From: Thereva unica
Lineage: Eukaryota; Arthropoda; Insecta; Diptera; Therevidae
DNA length: 64,000 bases
Assembly: GCA_949987705.1 (NCBI GenBank)
Contig: OX465286.1
Coordinates: 8,745,959-8,809,958 of the forward strand
Reading direction: 5' to 3'
Shown here in pieces: positions 21,071 to 41,628 of this stretch. The translations under genes were made by a program, and so were the position numbers. A model generated the notes under the pieces. The model was not told the origin of the DNA and ran no database searches. It saw only the letters and a program-made list of their open reading frames with translations. How positions within the stretch are numbered: position 1 is the first letter of the stretch; the number at the start of each line of letters is the position of its first letter.

Positions 21071-22492
21071 TTAATCAAAACGTAACTTTCTGCCGCCTAA
21101 TTTTTTAGCTCTAGTTTTTGACATATGTGTCATTAGAAAATATGTTCCTGGCAATATTAATACTAATAAATATATTTTCATAAATGTTGTCATATCAAAT
21201 GTTAAATTCCATTTATTTGGCATATCTAATGATAGGCGTTTTGTCTCCTCAAAATATGGAATATTTCTTAGTATAATAATCCCTTCGCAAAGGATGCCTA
21301 ATGGATATAATGGTATCCATAATGTGTATCTTAGCCATGTTAAGAAATGCACCTCCTTGGTTAATATATTCATGATGTAATAAGGATATCTATGGAATAA
21401 TAATAATAATTTTGCATTAATTTTATTATTTGTTATAAGTATGTTTCGCGCGTTTGTTTTTACCTGACAATCTCAATTAAGCTCCAAACAAAGAACAAGT
21501 ATAATATAACTGGTTTTGTATGCATACGGGGCTCCTGATCAATCATTGCGAATAGAACAAAACAGCGTCCAGTTACTTGAAGGAATGGTATTAGGACGCT
21601 ACCTTTTGTATAGCCGAACATTGGATGCATCACTTCAAGGTATTGTAATAATTGACAAAATTTAACAGCATTACCAACCGATTCAAATGCATGCGGTATA
21701 GAATCGACACCATCACGATAATATAATATTGATAAAACTAAGAATATGTATAAAAATCCAATAAACTGAGCAAAGTTATAAAATATTAGATAAACTTTTT
21801 TCCATGTTTCTGTAAAATATAAATTATATATATATACATATATATGATTATTTATAATATTAAACCTCTTGTATATCCATATTCTTCCTTTTCTAATTTC
21901 TCAAACATTCCAGGATAATCTTGCATAACATCGCGGGATGTTTCCTCCTCAACATCATCCTCAGATCGCCAGCGATTAAAATCAACCTTAATTAATATTA
22001 TATTAATTAAAAAACGTTAATTTTTAATTAATTAAATAATGTCAAAAAAACCTTCAGCCAATGCGGCTTCTGTGGCTGTGCTGTTAGCCGCGGCCACCAT
22101 CCGTTCTCGCATTTTTTTATTGTAAAATCGACATTGACATCGCTTACTTTATATGTAGATACCTTTAATATTCAACTATACATTTAAAATAATTAACAAA
22201 ATTAATTAAAAATAATTACATACATTAACATTAACTTTTGAATAAAATTGAATAATAAATTTATAATCACTTAAGCCTCTGGCACCCAAGCCGCGGGTAG
22301 AGAATGTTAATGAATTTTCGCATATCTCTACATCAGGATCCTAGAATAGGTATACACAAATTTTTAAATTATTGATTATATATTTATTAATTAACAAACC
22401 TTAACATCCTTTAAGTCAACTTTTAATGTTATTTGATTTTCTGTTTGTGCCCAATAAACAAATGGACTAAATGTTTGCTTTGCACTTTCCAT
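21071..22492 (-). CDS. HACD3: Very-long-chain (3R)-3-hydroxyacyl-CoA dehydratase, HACD3-like (p23/CS + PTPLA domains)
   Basis: Six exons on the minus strand: 22492-22400, 22340-22224, 22162-22052, 21986-21866, 21809-21464 and 21389-21071. They total 1107 nt and encode 368 residues, close to HACD3-type proteins. All junctions are GT/AG. Residues 1-110 form a CS/p23-like domain (FVYWAQTENQITLKVDL; WWPRLT near 91-96). An acidic linker follows, then a multi-pass PTPLA domain from about 148. RYPYY is at 263-267. The catalytic pair of the family is Tyr291 and Glu298 in LYPLGILCEG. The C-terminus is basic (KTRAKKLGGRKLRF), fitting an ER membrane protein. The enzyme removes water from 3-hydroxyacyl-CoA in the third step of very-long-chain fatty acid elongation. 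It is head-to-head with Gbeta13F and convergent with BthD. No defects were seen. Confidence 0.93.
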
Positions 22493-25400
22493 TATGTTAA
22501 ATTAAACTCGCATTTGTATTACTTTTACTGTGTTTTATATATTTTGATTGCGTAGCCTATTTCATAATAATATTCACCGCATAAATATCTAGATAATTTT
22601 TATTTTGGATTATAATAAAATCTTACGATTTGTGTAACTCGGGCTCATTTTTTTTTTTGCTCTTATCGAAGAAACATATCAACATTCTGACAGGCAGATA
22701 AATATCCCATCTCAATGCGTGAAATTATGGAATTTATGCTGTGAAAGTCCTCTGATAGATGGTATTACATGAAAATATCCCTGCATTAGTGGTGTTATTT
22801 AATTAAATATTATTATTATTTATTACATATATAAATAAATTTTATTATTTCGTTACTGTCCAAAAAAAATTAATTTATTTATAATAAAAAAATAACCATA
22901 AAACTTTGTTTTTGTTTTAGAGCTAGAAGTAAAGTAAGTTTTTTTTAAAATAAGATTAAAATGCAAAATATATCTATTGTAAGATAATTAACTCATAAAT
23001 AGTTAAATTAATTAATAAAAAACCGTACTATGATTGGTTACAACACGTTTTAAGTTATTTTGAAAAAAATCTCGATCTACGTTTTAAAATTATTCTTCCG
23101 TTAACTATATATTTTAATTTACTTATCATATTATACTTATATTATTTGATTATTCAATTTCGCTCTATAACAATTTTAGATATTAATATTAAAAATATAT
23201 TTTTTTATAAAAAAAAAAATAAAAAATAAAAATTAAAATAAATCCCTTTGGGCCTTTGCTAAAAAAAGGACAGTTTTTGCACCCTCCATTTCCCCCAAAT
23301 AAATGTTATCAGCACTAATCCAAGAATCTGGGGTGTGTACGATTATACAGCCGGAGTTGAGTTCTTGGAAGTGGAAGCGCTCTTGTGGAAGCGTCGCGAA
23401 ATTGGACGTGTGTGGATTTATTTTATGGAATATAAACTCCGGTGAAAAAAAATATATCTAAAAAAAATTAGAAAAATATAATTCCATTCAAATTTTTCTT
23501 AATAATATTAAAAAATATTAATTTTAATATTAATTTATCATTTTCTCCATATAATTGCATAAGGATAATTTCACATATTTAAAAAAAAAGAAAGAAAGAA
23601 AAGAAAAAAAAAACACAGAAAAGTAGTAAAGTTAAAAAAAATTATATATACTTTGTTAAATTTGCTCAGTTATGCCAACATAGAAACACCGAAAGAATCA
23701 ACTATAGCAGGAGAGAAAATTACATCAAAATGGCCGAAGTGGTGAAGTGTTTGTAAAAAATATATATTTAGGGAAAAAGGTGGAAAAAGTGTTTATTTTT
23801 TATCTCAATAAAATAGAAAATATATTAAAAAAAGAAATAAATAATAAACTTATTTAATAAATTAGGATAAAATTGTGAAAATAGTGTTCATTTGTGTGTT
23901 CTTAGTAAATTTAAATTTTAGCCAATTGTCCAAAAGTCTCAGCAGTTAGCAAGAGATAAAACCATAAATCCGTAAGTTACGTTTTTTTTCCTTTTAAATA
24001 TAATACATTCAATTAAAATCGTTTTATTTATAATAATGATTTAGATTAAATATTTTATTATACAATTATTAGAATATTTTCGAATTTTTGGAATTTTAAA
24101 GATTTATTTTGAGAAGAAATTTTCGTTTTTCTTTTTTCCGGTAATTTTTCATAAAGAATTGTGCACGGAGGGTAAAAAAGAACGTGAGAATATATAAATA
24201 TAATATATATATATATTTGTATATATTTTATTCTTTTCCAATTCGGTGTTCGCGAGTTTGTCATTGGGGCAGCAGAAAAAAATTGTATGATGTGTGTTTT
24301 AATTAATTTATAATAATTGTTGCTATATTGATAATAATTGTTGATCTTGATTATAATATACATCATATTTAAAAAAAGAAAATGTGGGTCAAAATAAGAA
24401 ATCGCCAGAGTTTTACCTAATAAAAGATATCCCCCCATAAAAAAAGGGCTGGTCATTTTTTTTATTAAAATATCAGATTTTGCAAAAGAAAACCGGACAA
24501 GAGTTTCTATTTGTATTTTATTAAATTTGTTCTTGTTTTTATTTAATTTTGTGGCTAGACAAAATCACGTTCATGCTAATTTATTTAATTTTGCAAGTGT
24601 TAATTGCGGTGTTCTTTTTTTCTGGAGCAGCAGATTCATTTTTTTGTGTATACATATATATATATAATTAATAAATTCTGGAAAACTTTTTTGTGCGAAT
24701 AAATATAATTCGTGATAATATTTTAATTAAACAAAGTGTATTCCAATTATATACAAATTACTAAATAAAAAAAGGTTATTATTATTAAAAGTAAAAAAAA
24801 AAAGAAGAAAAATAAATAAAACTAAACGAAAAAAAAATCATTTTGGGCGTCAACATAAGTTGACTTTTGCTCATTTTGTGTGTTGTTGTATTGCTTTTTT
24901 CCCCCACCAAGAATTGCACATGATATTCGCTGTTTTTTTGTCTCGACGGTAGAATACTATTGAAATATTTATAAAAAATATTTAAAAAGTGTTACAGTAG
25001 CAATAAAACTATTATTATTATTATAAAATTTGCGCTCTAATTTATTTGCCCATGAACACAAGTTGCTATAATTCAAGAAGAAAAAAAAGTGTTGAGCTTA
25101 AGCGGCCCGGGGGGACTCTCTGGAAGGAGAAATGAGCAAGCAAAGTGATAAATAATTTCACTTTCGTTAAATTTTATCACGATGGTGATATATACCAACA
25201 AAATATATTATGAAATAATTTAATGTCAATATAAAAACTATATTTGCAGATAAATTTAGAACACGAACAAAATAATCCTAATTGAGCATTTAAAATAAAA
25301 AAAAAACATGAAAGAGGAGAAAATCAATTTTTTGTTATATTTATTCAAGTAATTTTCAATCAATCAACGATTTAAAGAGTTTAATAACATAGAAAAAAAA

Positions 25401-26534
25401 TGTCTGTTTTTTGTTTCAATAAATTTCGTTCTTCGATTTTCGTTCTTATTGTGAATATACCTAATTAAAAAGTCTCAGAATTTAATAATAATATTCAAAA
25501 ATAAAATAAAAACAATTCAAATCAAAAACCGAATAAAAATCCAATCAACAGTTTATAATGCATGAACGTCCTTGCTTCTTTCGTACATCGATACTAATAC
25601 TGTTTCTTTTTTAGCATATGCTAAATTCACACGTGTATGAATTTTTTATGCTCTAGTTAAAGGATATTTTTCTCCCACTATCGATATTTTCCTTTTAATT
25701 ATATTAAAGAAATTTCTGGATATAATAACTACTATAATAGTTATGTCCTATATCTAATCTATTAACGAGCCGCGGTCTCGGTGGGCCGGTTTTTTTTTTG
25801 CATACTTTTAGGGCTGTATTTTAATTTATATGATGGCCATTTGTGAAGGGGGAGGAACTAGGGGTGAATTTTAGTATTACGACTACCCCCAAGGTCCATC
25901 TTTTGCTAGGATAAATAATGCAGAATAATTCCTTAAATTAAAGCTTTGTAGTAGTGCTGCTTTACACCTGCAAGGGGCCAAATTAATTTTCAACACAAGA
26001 AATTTGTGAACAAAATAATAATCAGAAAACTGCAACTATATTAAAAAAACTAAAGTGTGCTCATGAAATCATTTACCTTACGAATGTTTATTTAAACTCT
26101 AAAATTATTAGAAAAGTATTTCCAAAGTATTTGTTCACATAAATACGGGTAGGAATATATCTATATATCTACCGCGCAAGCGTGTAGTTTTTCTAGATAT
26201 AACCCAAAAAAAATAAAAAACAGCGAAAAGCTTTCTTGTGTGTACCCAACAACTTGATTCCAAGTTTTCTTACCACAAGTCTCACAGTTTTTTAATATTA
26301 AATTAGGTAAATATAGGCATTTTCAGTTAGTAATTAGCACAGAAATCTAATCGAATCCTTTTTGTAAATATCTGGTGTGCAATTAATTAATTTTTTTATA
26401 TAAAATTTCAACGATAATAATTATATACTCCTAATCTTATGGGTGTTTCGATACAACATGCATGTGCAACATATATGGCACATTTTACGTGCATATGTAC
26501 ACACACATAATATAAACAAGAATTGTAATATTAA
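22493..26534. other. Divergent intergenic region and probable 5' UTR/promoter DNA of Gbeta13F
   Basis: This very AT-rich interval separates two oppositely transcribed genes and must hold both promoters. No coding exon was recognised. The most GC-balanced stretch is 23290-23440. Around 24840-25140 are scattered low-complexity runs. No confident core promoter motif can be chosen by eye. Confidence 0.5.
23890..23971 (+). other. Candidate non-coding 5' exon end of Gbeta13F
   Basis: A strong donor, GTAAGT at 23972-23977, follows a less AT-rich stretch (ccaattgtccaaaagtctcagcag...). The coding exon of Gbeta13F is preceded by an acceptor (ttattctatag ending at 27042) only six bases before the ATG, so a non-coding exon upstream is expected. 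Pairing these two sites is inference and the exon start is not defined. Confidence 0.3.
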
Positions 26535-26980
26535 GTCTGTTCGGTGACCTGCTGCAGCTCCTCAATATGTGGAGCACATAAGGTGGATGATACACACGGC
26601 TCAATGCATTGACTCAATTCCAACGTTATTGTTAAGCCAAGATAGGGATCAGATAGTGAAGTTTGTGGAGGGATTGAGTCAATGCTCCCTGTGCCAAAAG
26701 TTGAGTCGTCACGACACGACAAGTTGTTTGAGTTCAAGAAAGTGGCCTTTTCAGTCGAATCACGACTTTCAGGTTAGGGGCCTAAACTCAACTTAGCATT
26801 TCCACTACAGGCCCATCTGCTGAAAGTCGGTAATTTGACAGAAACGTCATTTTCTTGAAATCAAACGACTTGTCGTGTCGTGACGACTCGACTTTCAGCA
26901 CAGGGGCCAATGCATTGAGCAGTGTGTCATCACCCATGTGTGCAGCAGGTTGAGCTGAAAAGCAGGTGGCCGAACAGACC
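26535..26980. mobile_element. MITE with TIR (A)GGTCTGTTCGG carrying nested foldback MITEs, in Gbeta13F 5' intron
   Basis: Outer ends gtctgttcggtgacctgct and agcaggtggccgaacagacc are inverted. The inverted similarity continues for about 80 bp (ctcaatgcattgactc; ccaatgcattgagcagtg). Inside, about 26690-26785 and 26810-26910 are members of the CTGTGCTGAAAGTCG foldback family. The element ends about 60 bp before the acceptor of the first coding exon. Confidence 0.65.
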
Positions 26981-27048
26981 TCAATATATATAGCCATATA
27001 TAAAATATATTACTAAACTTTGTTATTATACTTATTCTATAGATAAAG

Positions 27049-34622
<7,574 letters not shown>

Positions 34623-35398
34623 AAATAAGAATTATATTAAAAAAAAATAAAAAAAAACCAAAGCACAAGTAAAAACAAAAAAAAATCAAGTAACCCAGTC
34701 TCACATGCCATTTAAAAAAAAAATTACACATAAAAAATTTAGAAAAAAATAAGAATTATTTAAAAAAAAATAAAATGATGATGAAATAATTGAAACAAAA
34801 AAAAAAATTAAGAAATATAAATCATATGGCAGAAAAATTAAAGAATAAGCTCTTTTTTATAAACTCATTTACAAGTAAACAAAAAAAAATAATGAAATTA
34901 AAAAAAAATTTATTATTGAAATAAAAAAAAACATATGAATAAAATTTAAACTAAAACAACAAAAATAAAAGAAACTAAAGAAGGAATACGGTGCCACACG
35001 TTACATTTTTAGAAGTACACTGTTAAAAAAAGTTAATAAGAAAAACAAAAAAGGGAAGAAAATAAGTATAAAATAATATTTTAATTAAATAAATTATTAT
35101 TCTTTCAATGAGGGAACAAACAAAACAAAAAAAAATTAATTATGTAAACGAAAAGCAAATGGAAATAATAAACAAAACATAAAAAAACACACACACACAC
35201 ACGCACATACATTCATCATATACACGACATTGTGCAACAATATATATTATTGAATTAATAATTTATTTTATACTTTATATATATATATTATAAGTTTTTC
35301 CAAAATAGATTTTTCTGACTTATTTTTATTATTTCTATATATTTTTTTGTTAATGTCAAAAATAACGCGCAATTTTTATCAAGGAAATATACATATAT

Positions 35399-35431
<33 letters not shown>

Positions 35432-36933
35432 AAACATAAAAACTTTAAACGCATAAAAAATCGCATAAAATTTTTGTTTTTTTTTAAATAAAAAAAATTA
35501 AATTAATTTTTTTAATAATAAATATATATATAAAAAAAAATACAAATGTTATTTATCGCCTATTATTGTCGTAATTTAAATCTTTAATATTAGTCTTAAT
35601 TATAAGTTATATAACAAAAACTTTATTTTTTTATGTTTTGACAAAAATTATTTTGCATGTGTACAGTTTCAAAAAAATAAAAATAAAAATCATTTAAAAT
35701 TTTTTGAATTGCATATAAAAATCTGTTAATGATTTGTTTTTAATTACAAATCAAAAAATCAAGTTGATTTAATTAAATTAAATTTATCTGTATCATGTAT
35801 TTACTTTAAAAATATATTTTTATCTTTTTTTTAAATTTAATTTAAGGATATTTTTTTTCTGTAACTGCTAGATTTTTTTTTTAAATTAACTTTATAGAGC
35901 TTTGTTAAAATAATAAAAAAAAACATATATTTATGTCTAATATCATAATAATTGTGTGAAAAACCGGATATGTATTAAAAAAAACAAAATGAAAGATTAT
36001 TCAATTTTCTATTTTCATTTAAAACAAAATAAAAAAACAAATCTCGTAGCTAGACTAATTTACAGCTAAAAAAACGCCTGTTTTAAATATATAGTAATAT
36101 TAGTAAATTGTTTTGTTTTTTCTATTTTAATTTGTTTTATTAATTCGCGCCATTTTATTAAAACAACAAGAAAAAAACATTATTCTTGCTACAATGAAGT
36201 TAGATTTTGAATAATTTTTTTTTTCAATTATGATAATATTCCATATTTAGAATCGTTTTTTTTTAAGTTTATTTGATATAAACATCTTTAAGATTATTAT
36301 TTTTTTTTTTAATTTATATTAATTGACTTTCCACATTTACGCGAAAGAACAGTGAAAATACACAACACGTACCTAATAATTTTTGGGGCAAAATGGATAT
36401 CATTTTCTCCCCGTGCATATGGCGAGCGAGGTGATAAGATAAAAAGGATATCATAGAAAGCTGGGGCTGTACTCCCGAAGACGAGACGATCAAGAAACGA
36501 AACGAAATAACGGGACAAGACGAAAATATATTTCCTACTCTTGAAGACGATAATCTCGTACTGCCTTGCGTTTGTAATTTTTGATCTATTATGCAAAATA
36601 GATTATAGCTATCAAAATAATTAGCAATCTCAACTTATATTTTAACCTCAAAACCGCTGACATTCAACAAGAATAACGTCTGAACGAAGACGATTACAAG
36701 TATGCCATCGTTTGTTTAGACGAAAACCAGACGATATCGTCTTCCCAGGTAGCATTTTGACAAAACGGTTTCGTTTACATTTCGATTCGTCTTCGGGAGT
36801 ACAAGCCCTGTTGTCAAGATTTTTTGCGCACACTGTCATAATGTAAGTTTTCTCACAACTTTTTATTATGATCTCATTACATTTAAAAAAAAAACAAATA
36901 ATCTGATAAATTCTGAATTTTGAACAATTACTA
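34623..36933 (+). other. Gbeta13F 3' UTR and downstream AT-rich DNA
   Basis: After the TAA the sequence is extremely A-rich with many AATAAA-like hexamers (for example near 34650, 34930 and 35690), so the transcript end cannot be chosen. It contains a CA/TA microsatellite at about 35180-35430. From about 36300 composition becomes more mixed, with gacgagacgat-type text near 36480 and 36685-36790 but no recognisable protein. Confidence 0.5.
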
Positions 36934-37150
36934 CTCACGGCTCGCCTGAACTCGATCTACCCCAAAAGTTTTCTCTTTCAGAAATTCAAAAAAGAAAAAA
37001 AGTGTCGAGCTATTTTTGATTGCGAGCGTTTTTTCGAAAAAACCTAAGCTCTGAGCATCCTCGTCTACGCCATCCTTCCAGCGCAGGCTGGGTCTCCTTT
37101 GCTGTCGCACCCCATAGGTTTTCCGCTTGTAATGGACACACAACTACCAA
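36934..37150 (-). mobile_element. Short 3' fragment of the second RTE-like family
   Basis: On the minus strand the reading RKTYGVRQQRRPSLRWKDGV followed by DEDAQSLG matches the end of the ORF at 31140-31240 (KTFGVRHRGRPNFRWMV and DEDAQSLG in shifted frame). Confidence 0.65.
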
Positions 37151-37229
37151 AACGTTATCACTCACTCAACAAGAATTTCATTATGCTAAGATTTGGCGTA
37201 TGCCTTCCTGTATTTCTATATTCTAAAGG

Positions 37230-38325
37230 CCTTTGAGTCAGTGCTACTTGGTTCGTACACTGCAGTATTCACGGAGTCGCGCGTTTTGCTGGCCGTTGGC
37301 GGTTTAGCGATCACGGGGCTACTATGCTACTTTCTGGAGTTTGGGTAGGATTTAGTCACATCTTAAGGTTCCCATTTACACATACGTCGCCGGTAGGCCG
37401 CGGTTATGTGTGGGCATTTATCGTGAGTTCGTGCCTGATGATCTAACTTCTATTCACTCTCAAGCCTCGGGGGCCTCGGTAGTCTAGGGGTAAGGCGCCT
37501 GACTACTATCCCAGAGGTCCCGGGTTCGATTCCCGGCGGTGCCACGGTCCTAGCCTTTCCCAATTTCCCGCCTACATAACTTTCCTTCTTTCTTCTTCCC
37601 TCTTTGCATTCCTGATTCCTCCTGTCATAGCCTTCACTAGTTCTCTTCCCCGCTCCACCAAGCGCATGTCATCGGTTGGTTGATGAGATTCAACTCGTTT
37701 CAGGAGGCATAACACTCCAGCGAGTTGTTCTCGATGCCCCGATGTCAGAGTCGCGAAATGGTTGGGAGTAGGTGAAATAAAAATACCGCAGCTAGGTTGT
37801 GACAGTTCTTTCCTTCACTTCTCTCTCTATCTTCCGACTAGAGCTGCTATTCGACATTTCAAAAATAAAAATACATGGTCGACTAAGGTCCCTAAGTCTC
37901 TAGTGTGTCACATAAAGAAAAAGCCGTGAATTTATGGCACAAATTCAGGCCATATCCCCTTGGAAAGGAAAGCAAGGCGCGAGCTAGGCGCGAAATCCAT
38001 CCACATACGCGTTCGCGCTTGTTCGCGTGTGTTCACGGTGAGTCTGGAGCCGCATTGAAGTTTTCGTTGAGGCCATGAACATTTTTGCACTTGAATTAAT
38101 AACCTGCTATACTAAGCTGTCGTCTTCGCCTGTGTGTCTGTAGGAAATCATTACTTCACCTGCATTCCACGGCCTGTCAGATGGATACCTGAAGTATCAT
38201 CCCTCAGTCAGAATAAGTAATCTGTGGCCTTCATCGGGCCGTGCCGGCCGACCTGGCCTGTAAGTGAATGGGGGTCTTTAGTGGAGAAACATGTTTTACT
38301 TAATTTAACCTAGTGTTCTCGCAAT
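37230..38325 (-). repeat. Dispersed repeat, copy B, interrupted by a SINE
   Basis: The reverse complement of 37330-37466 and 37921-38325 matches copy A (5858-6490): it begins aggttaaattaagtaaaaca and includes gtttctccactaaagacccc and aagtgcaaaaatgtt. Its distal edge (37230-37330) is uncertain. The two parts are separated exactly by the SINE. Confidence 0.65.
37467..37920 (+). mobile_element. tRNA-derived SINE, copy B
   Basis: The head is a tRNA-like sequence: ggcctcggtagtctagggg carries the A-box region and gtcccgggttcgattcccgg the B box and T arm, followed by cggtgcca, which can pair with the ggcctcg start. The pyrimidine-rich body and A-rich end (cataaagaaa) match copy A. AAGCC at 37462-37466 and 37921-37925 is the target duplication. 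Repeat copy A shows the unoccupied site (ctcaagccgtgaattta). As the tRNA part is fused to a long tail and repeated, it is not a functional tRNA gene. Confidence 0.85.
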
Positions 38326-38699
38326 TTTACACTGTTTCTGAAAGAAAGTTAGATATGTGATATTTGCCGAGACCCCCTCTCCCCCACGTGAGATTGAGTG
38401 AGATTCGGCTTGACCCCCTGGCCCAAAACGCCAAAACTTTTGGGTTAGACTGAGTTCAGGCGAACCGTGTACCAGTTATAATTAATCATTTATATATGAT
38501 ATATCCTATACACATATAGTCTGTCTGCTTAATCCTGCCATTCCGTATTTTGTCTTAATAATTCAATATGTATTTTAATAAAAAAAAAAAAAATAGAACC
38601 AATGTTGAGACAATCTTTATAAAATTATAGTTATTCATTATGATGATTATCATCATAGTCAATGATTATACAGAATTTACCAATATCAACGTCCGAAAT
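38326..38699. other. Unassigned spacer
   Basis: It contains a GC-richer stretch around 38375-38470 (ccccctctcccccacgtgag) that resembles repeat DNA but has no partner in this window, then AT-rich text. Confidence 0.35.
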
Positions 38700-38850
38700 T
38701 AAAATTTTGTTCGCAGGGCTATCGAAAAGCTTGCAAAGCTTGCGCATATTTGTTTCGCATGTTTGCATTTATAAACTCTGTGCAAACGCATGTTTACTTT
38801 AATGAAACTAATGCAAACGCGCAAACTGCATTACTGAAAGCACCCTACAC
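38700..38850. mobile_element. Right half of the GGGTGCTTTCAGTAA MITE family
   Basis: The sequence matches 2350-2506 closely and ends cattactgaaagcaccc. The left half is missing. Confidence 0.6.
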
Positions 38851-39137
38851 CCGGGATTATTTTATGTGATGTGAATTAAAAAAAACTTAACTTTCTTTAA
38901 AAAACAAAATTTGAGGCTGTTAACTAGTTTTTTTTTATTACAAAATGTGTAATTAATGAAAACGACCTTCTCCAGCGCGTTTCTTGGGGGAATGAAATTG
39001 CAATGCAAGGAAATTCCTGCCGATAAAACTTTGACATTCAAAATTTCAGATTGCAGCCAAATTGATCTTCTGGGCCCCCGGGTCAGAGACGGGCAGTAAG
39101 TGAAAGAGACGTGGGACGCTGTGGAGCGTCGACCCTT

Positions 39138-39537
39138 AAGCTGGAAAGTACATATTTGCATTGCGTTGCATGAATGCGTTGACAGATCAAGTTTACACTG
39201 TATATTTCAATGATGGCAGATCTATTAATGCGGCACTACCTTCAATGCAATGCAACAGTTGCTCAACTTTTACGCATACAATGCATTCAATACTCTGTCA
39301 AATTGGTCTTGTTTTTTTCTGCAAAAATATTATTAGCTTGGATTAACACAATAATATATTGAAAATGGATTTTAATGAGGGATTCAACACAAATTCAACA
39401 TGAATTCAAATTTCAAAACGCATTTAAGTGCCGACGCGCAACGCATTAATGTGTCAAATCCATATAATGTAATGTATTGCAGTTAAATCCAATCAAGTAT
39501 AGCAATGCAATGCACCGCAATTATGTACTTTCAGCTT
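39138..39537. mobile_element. MITE with TIR AAGCTGGAAAGTACATA
   Basis: Left aagctggaaagtacatattt and right attatgtactttcagctt are inverted. The inverted similarity continues through gcattgcgttgcat / atgcaatgcaccgcaa. Short repeats of tgcattgcaatgcaa type fill the inside. There is no coding potential. Confidence 0.65.
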
Positions 39538-39757
39538 TATCAAACATCCTACTTCCTATTCCGTTATATTAAGTACACGTAGCGCTATCTGCCGCCGTAC
39601 AAATATAATATGAGTATTTGTAGAATTTTATGCAGGAAAGTTTGGGGCTGTTGATCAAAGTTTTCCATTTTAAATTCTTTCAAACACATTTAAATCATTT
39701 TTTTTTTTACTATAGAAATTCCCTCTAGTTGTGTCCTCAGCGTGAAATCCTTATATA

Positions 39758-39984
39758 GACCCCTGTGCTGAAAGTCGAGTCGTGTGTCGTGACAAGTCGT
39801 TTCAGCTGAAAAACTGACTTTTCAATCGAATTAAGACTTGCAACACAAAGGCCTAAACTCAGTTTAGAACTTCTACCCCAGCCCTTTGTGCAAAAAAAAA
39901 ACTAGTAATTCAACTGAAAGATCACTTGGTTCATCTCAAACGACTTGTCACGACACACGACTCGACTTTCAACACACAGGGGTC
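39758..39984. mobile_element. Foldback MITE of the GCCCCTGTGCTGAAAGTCG family
   Basis: The arms are gacccctgtgctgaaagtcg and cgactttcaacacacaggggtc. The inner text gtgtcgtgacaagtcgttt is mirrored by aaacgacttgtcacgacac. Confidence 0.75.
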
Positions 39985-40916
39985 ATAAAATCTTTAACTA
40001 TTCCATCTTAATCTCTATCTATCACCATTTTATACATATACAATCATATTTATCGCTATATTTTATTTATTTATTAATATTTTATGATCAAAAGTCTTTG
40101 GGTAATTTTTACTACATATATTGTTTATCGTTTCGGATGCTATATTATTATAATTTCAATAAAAATATTATTTTTTTTTTTTAAACCGATATATAAGAAT
40201 GTGCATTTAAATGAAATATTAACGTGCCTCTTTAAAAAAAAATAAATAAATATAAAACACAAATTACGGAATGAGTTCTTTTTTAACAATAACAAAAAAA
40301 AAAACAAATAAGTTTTTAAATATGCTACAAATCAATATCTCCATAAATATTTTATAATAAAAAATATTAGTTAATAAAAAATATATTATTTTTTCTTTCA
40401 TTTAACAAAATTAAGAAAAAACAAGGATCTTGAATATTAAAAAAAAAAATAATTAATAACAAAAACATTTTTTAAGGGTTTTTTTTATTGTTTTCTCCTT
40501 ATAGACTACATAAAATTTTTTGTAGTTTGTTAGTAAGCTTTTCTACATATTTTATATGTCATCTTCAGCTATACAAACTGGAATAAATAGATTTTTATGC
40601 TGTGATTATACATTTGCTGTGATTATATATATATACATTTAGTCATGGATAAAATTAAGTTTAAATAAAAACAAATAAATAAAAATAATGTAAATAAAAG
40701 CGAATAAATAAAGTATGAGTAAAATTATTAAACAAAACAAATAAATACCATGCAATTATCACTAAGAAGGGGAATTTAAAAAATTTTTTCTACTATATGC
40801 TCTAATGATTTGTCACATAAACGTCAAATGAAATCAAAATGGCATCTGCTTTTAAGTTAGGTCGAATCATTTTAAGTTAGGTCGAATAAAATCGATTGGA
40901 TTCGACCTAACTTAAT

Positions 40917-41072
40917 GGGGCTCCTAGACTATCAATAATATTGTGCAATATATTCATTTGCTCAATATTATTGGCGGTCTGTGGGTAATATTGAAAGATT
41001 GTCTAGTGCAAAAAAGGAAACCATCAATATTTTGCTCAATATTATTGCCAATATTATTGCTAGTCTAGGGGC
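40917..41072. mobile_element. Small MITE with TIR GGCCCCTAGACTA in the loop of the inverted repeat
   Basis: Left ggggctcctagactatcaat and right attgctagtctaggggcc are inverted; both arms continue with aataatattg. A relative appears to lie at 58190-58262 (ggagcttcaatattattgtc). Confidence 0.6.
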
Positions 41073-41229
41073 CACTTAAAAGCAGATGCCATTTTGATTT
41101 AATTTGACGTTTATGTGACAAATCATTAGAGCATATATTAGAAAAATTTTTTTAAATTCCCCTTCTTAGTGATAATTGCATGGTATTTATTTGTTTTTGT
41201 TTAATAATTTTACTCATACTTTATTTATT

Positions 41230-41450
41230 CGCTTTTATTTATTTATTTTTATTTATTTATTTTTATTTATTTATTTTTATTTATTTATTTTTATTTATTT
41301 ATTTTTATTTATTTGTTTTTATTTATTTATTTTCATTTATTTATTTTTATTTATTTATTTTTATTTATTTATTTTTATTTATTTATTTTTATTTATTTAT
41401 TTTTATTTATTTATTTTTATTTATTTATTTTTATTTATTCGTTTTTATTT
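41230..41450. repeat. TTTATTTATTTT microsatellite
   Basis: About 220 bp of near-uniform 12-bp units. Long hydrophobic frames across it are artefacts of the repeat. Confidence 0.95.
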
Positions 41451-41628
41451 AAACTTAATTTTATCCATGACTAAATGTATATGTATAATCACAGCAATAA
41501 AAATCTATTTATTCCAGTTTGTATAGCTGAAGATGACATATAAAATATGTAGAAAAGCTTACTAACAAACTACAAAAAAATTTGTGTAGTCTATAAGGAG
41601 AAAACAATAAAAAAAAAACCCCCTTAAA

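Larger units (their letters stand above)
40468..41628. repeat. Large inverted repeat with about 390-bp arms
   Basis: The left arm (40468-40856) and right arm (41075-41628) are near-perfect reverse complements. Examples are gtttgttagtaagcttttct against agaaaagcttactaacaaac, and atttgtcacataaacgtcaa against ttgacgtttatgtgacaaat. The right arm is longer because a TTTATTTATTTT array (41230-41450) has expanded in it. The 218-bp loop holds a separate small MITE (40917-41072). Confidence 0.9.

Noticed and set aside
37468..37545. Genuine tRNA gene
   Set aside because: The tRNA-like head is continuous with a repeated SINE body, has an irregular anticodon arm, and a diverged copy exists at 6808.
41176..41526. 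Long hydrophobic plus-strand frame resembling a membrane protein
   Set aside because: It is the translation of the TTTATTTATTTT microsatellite.
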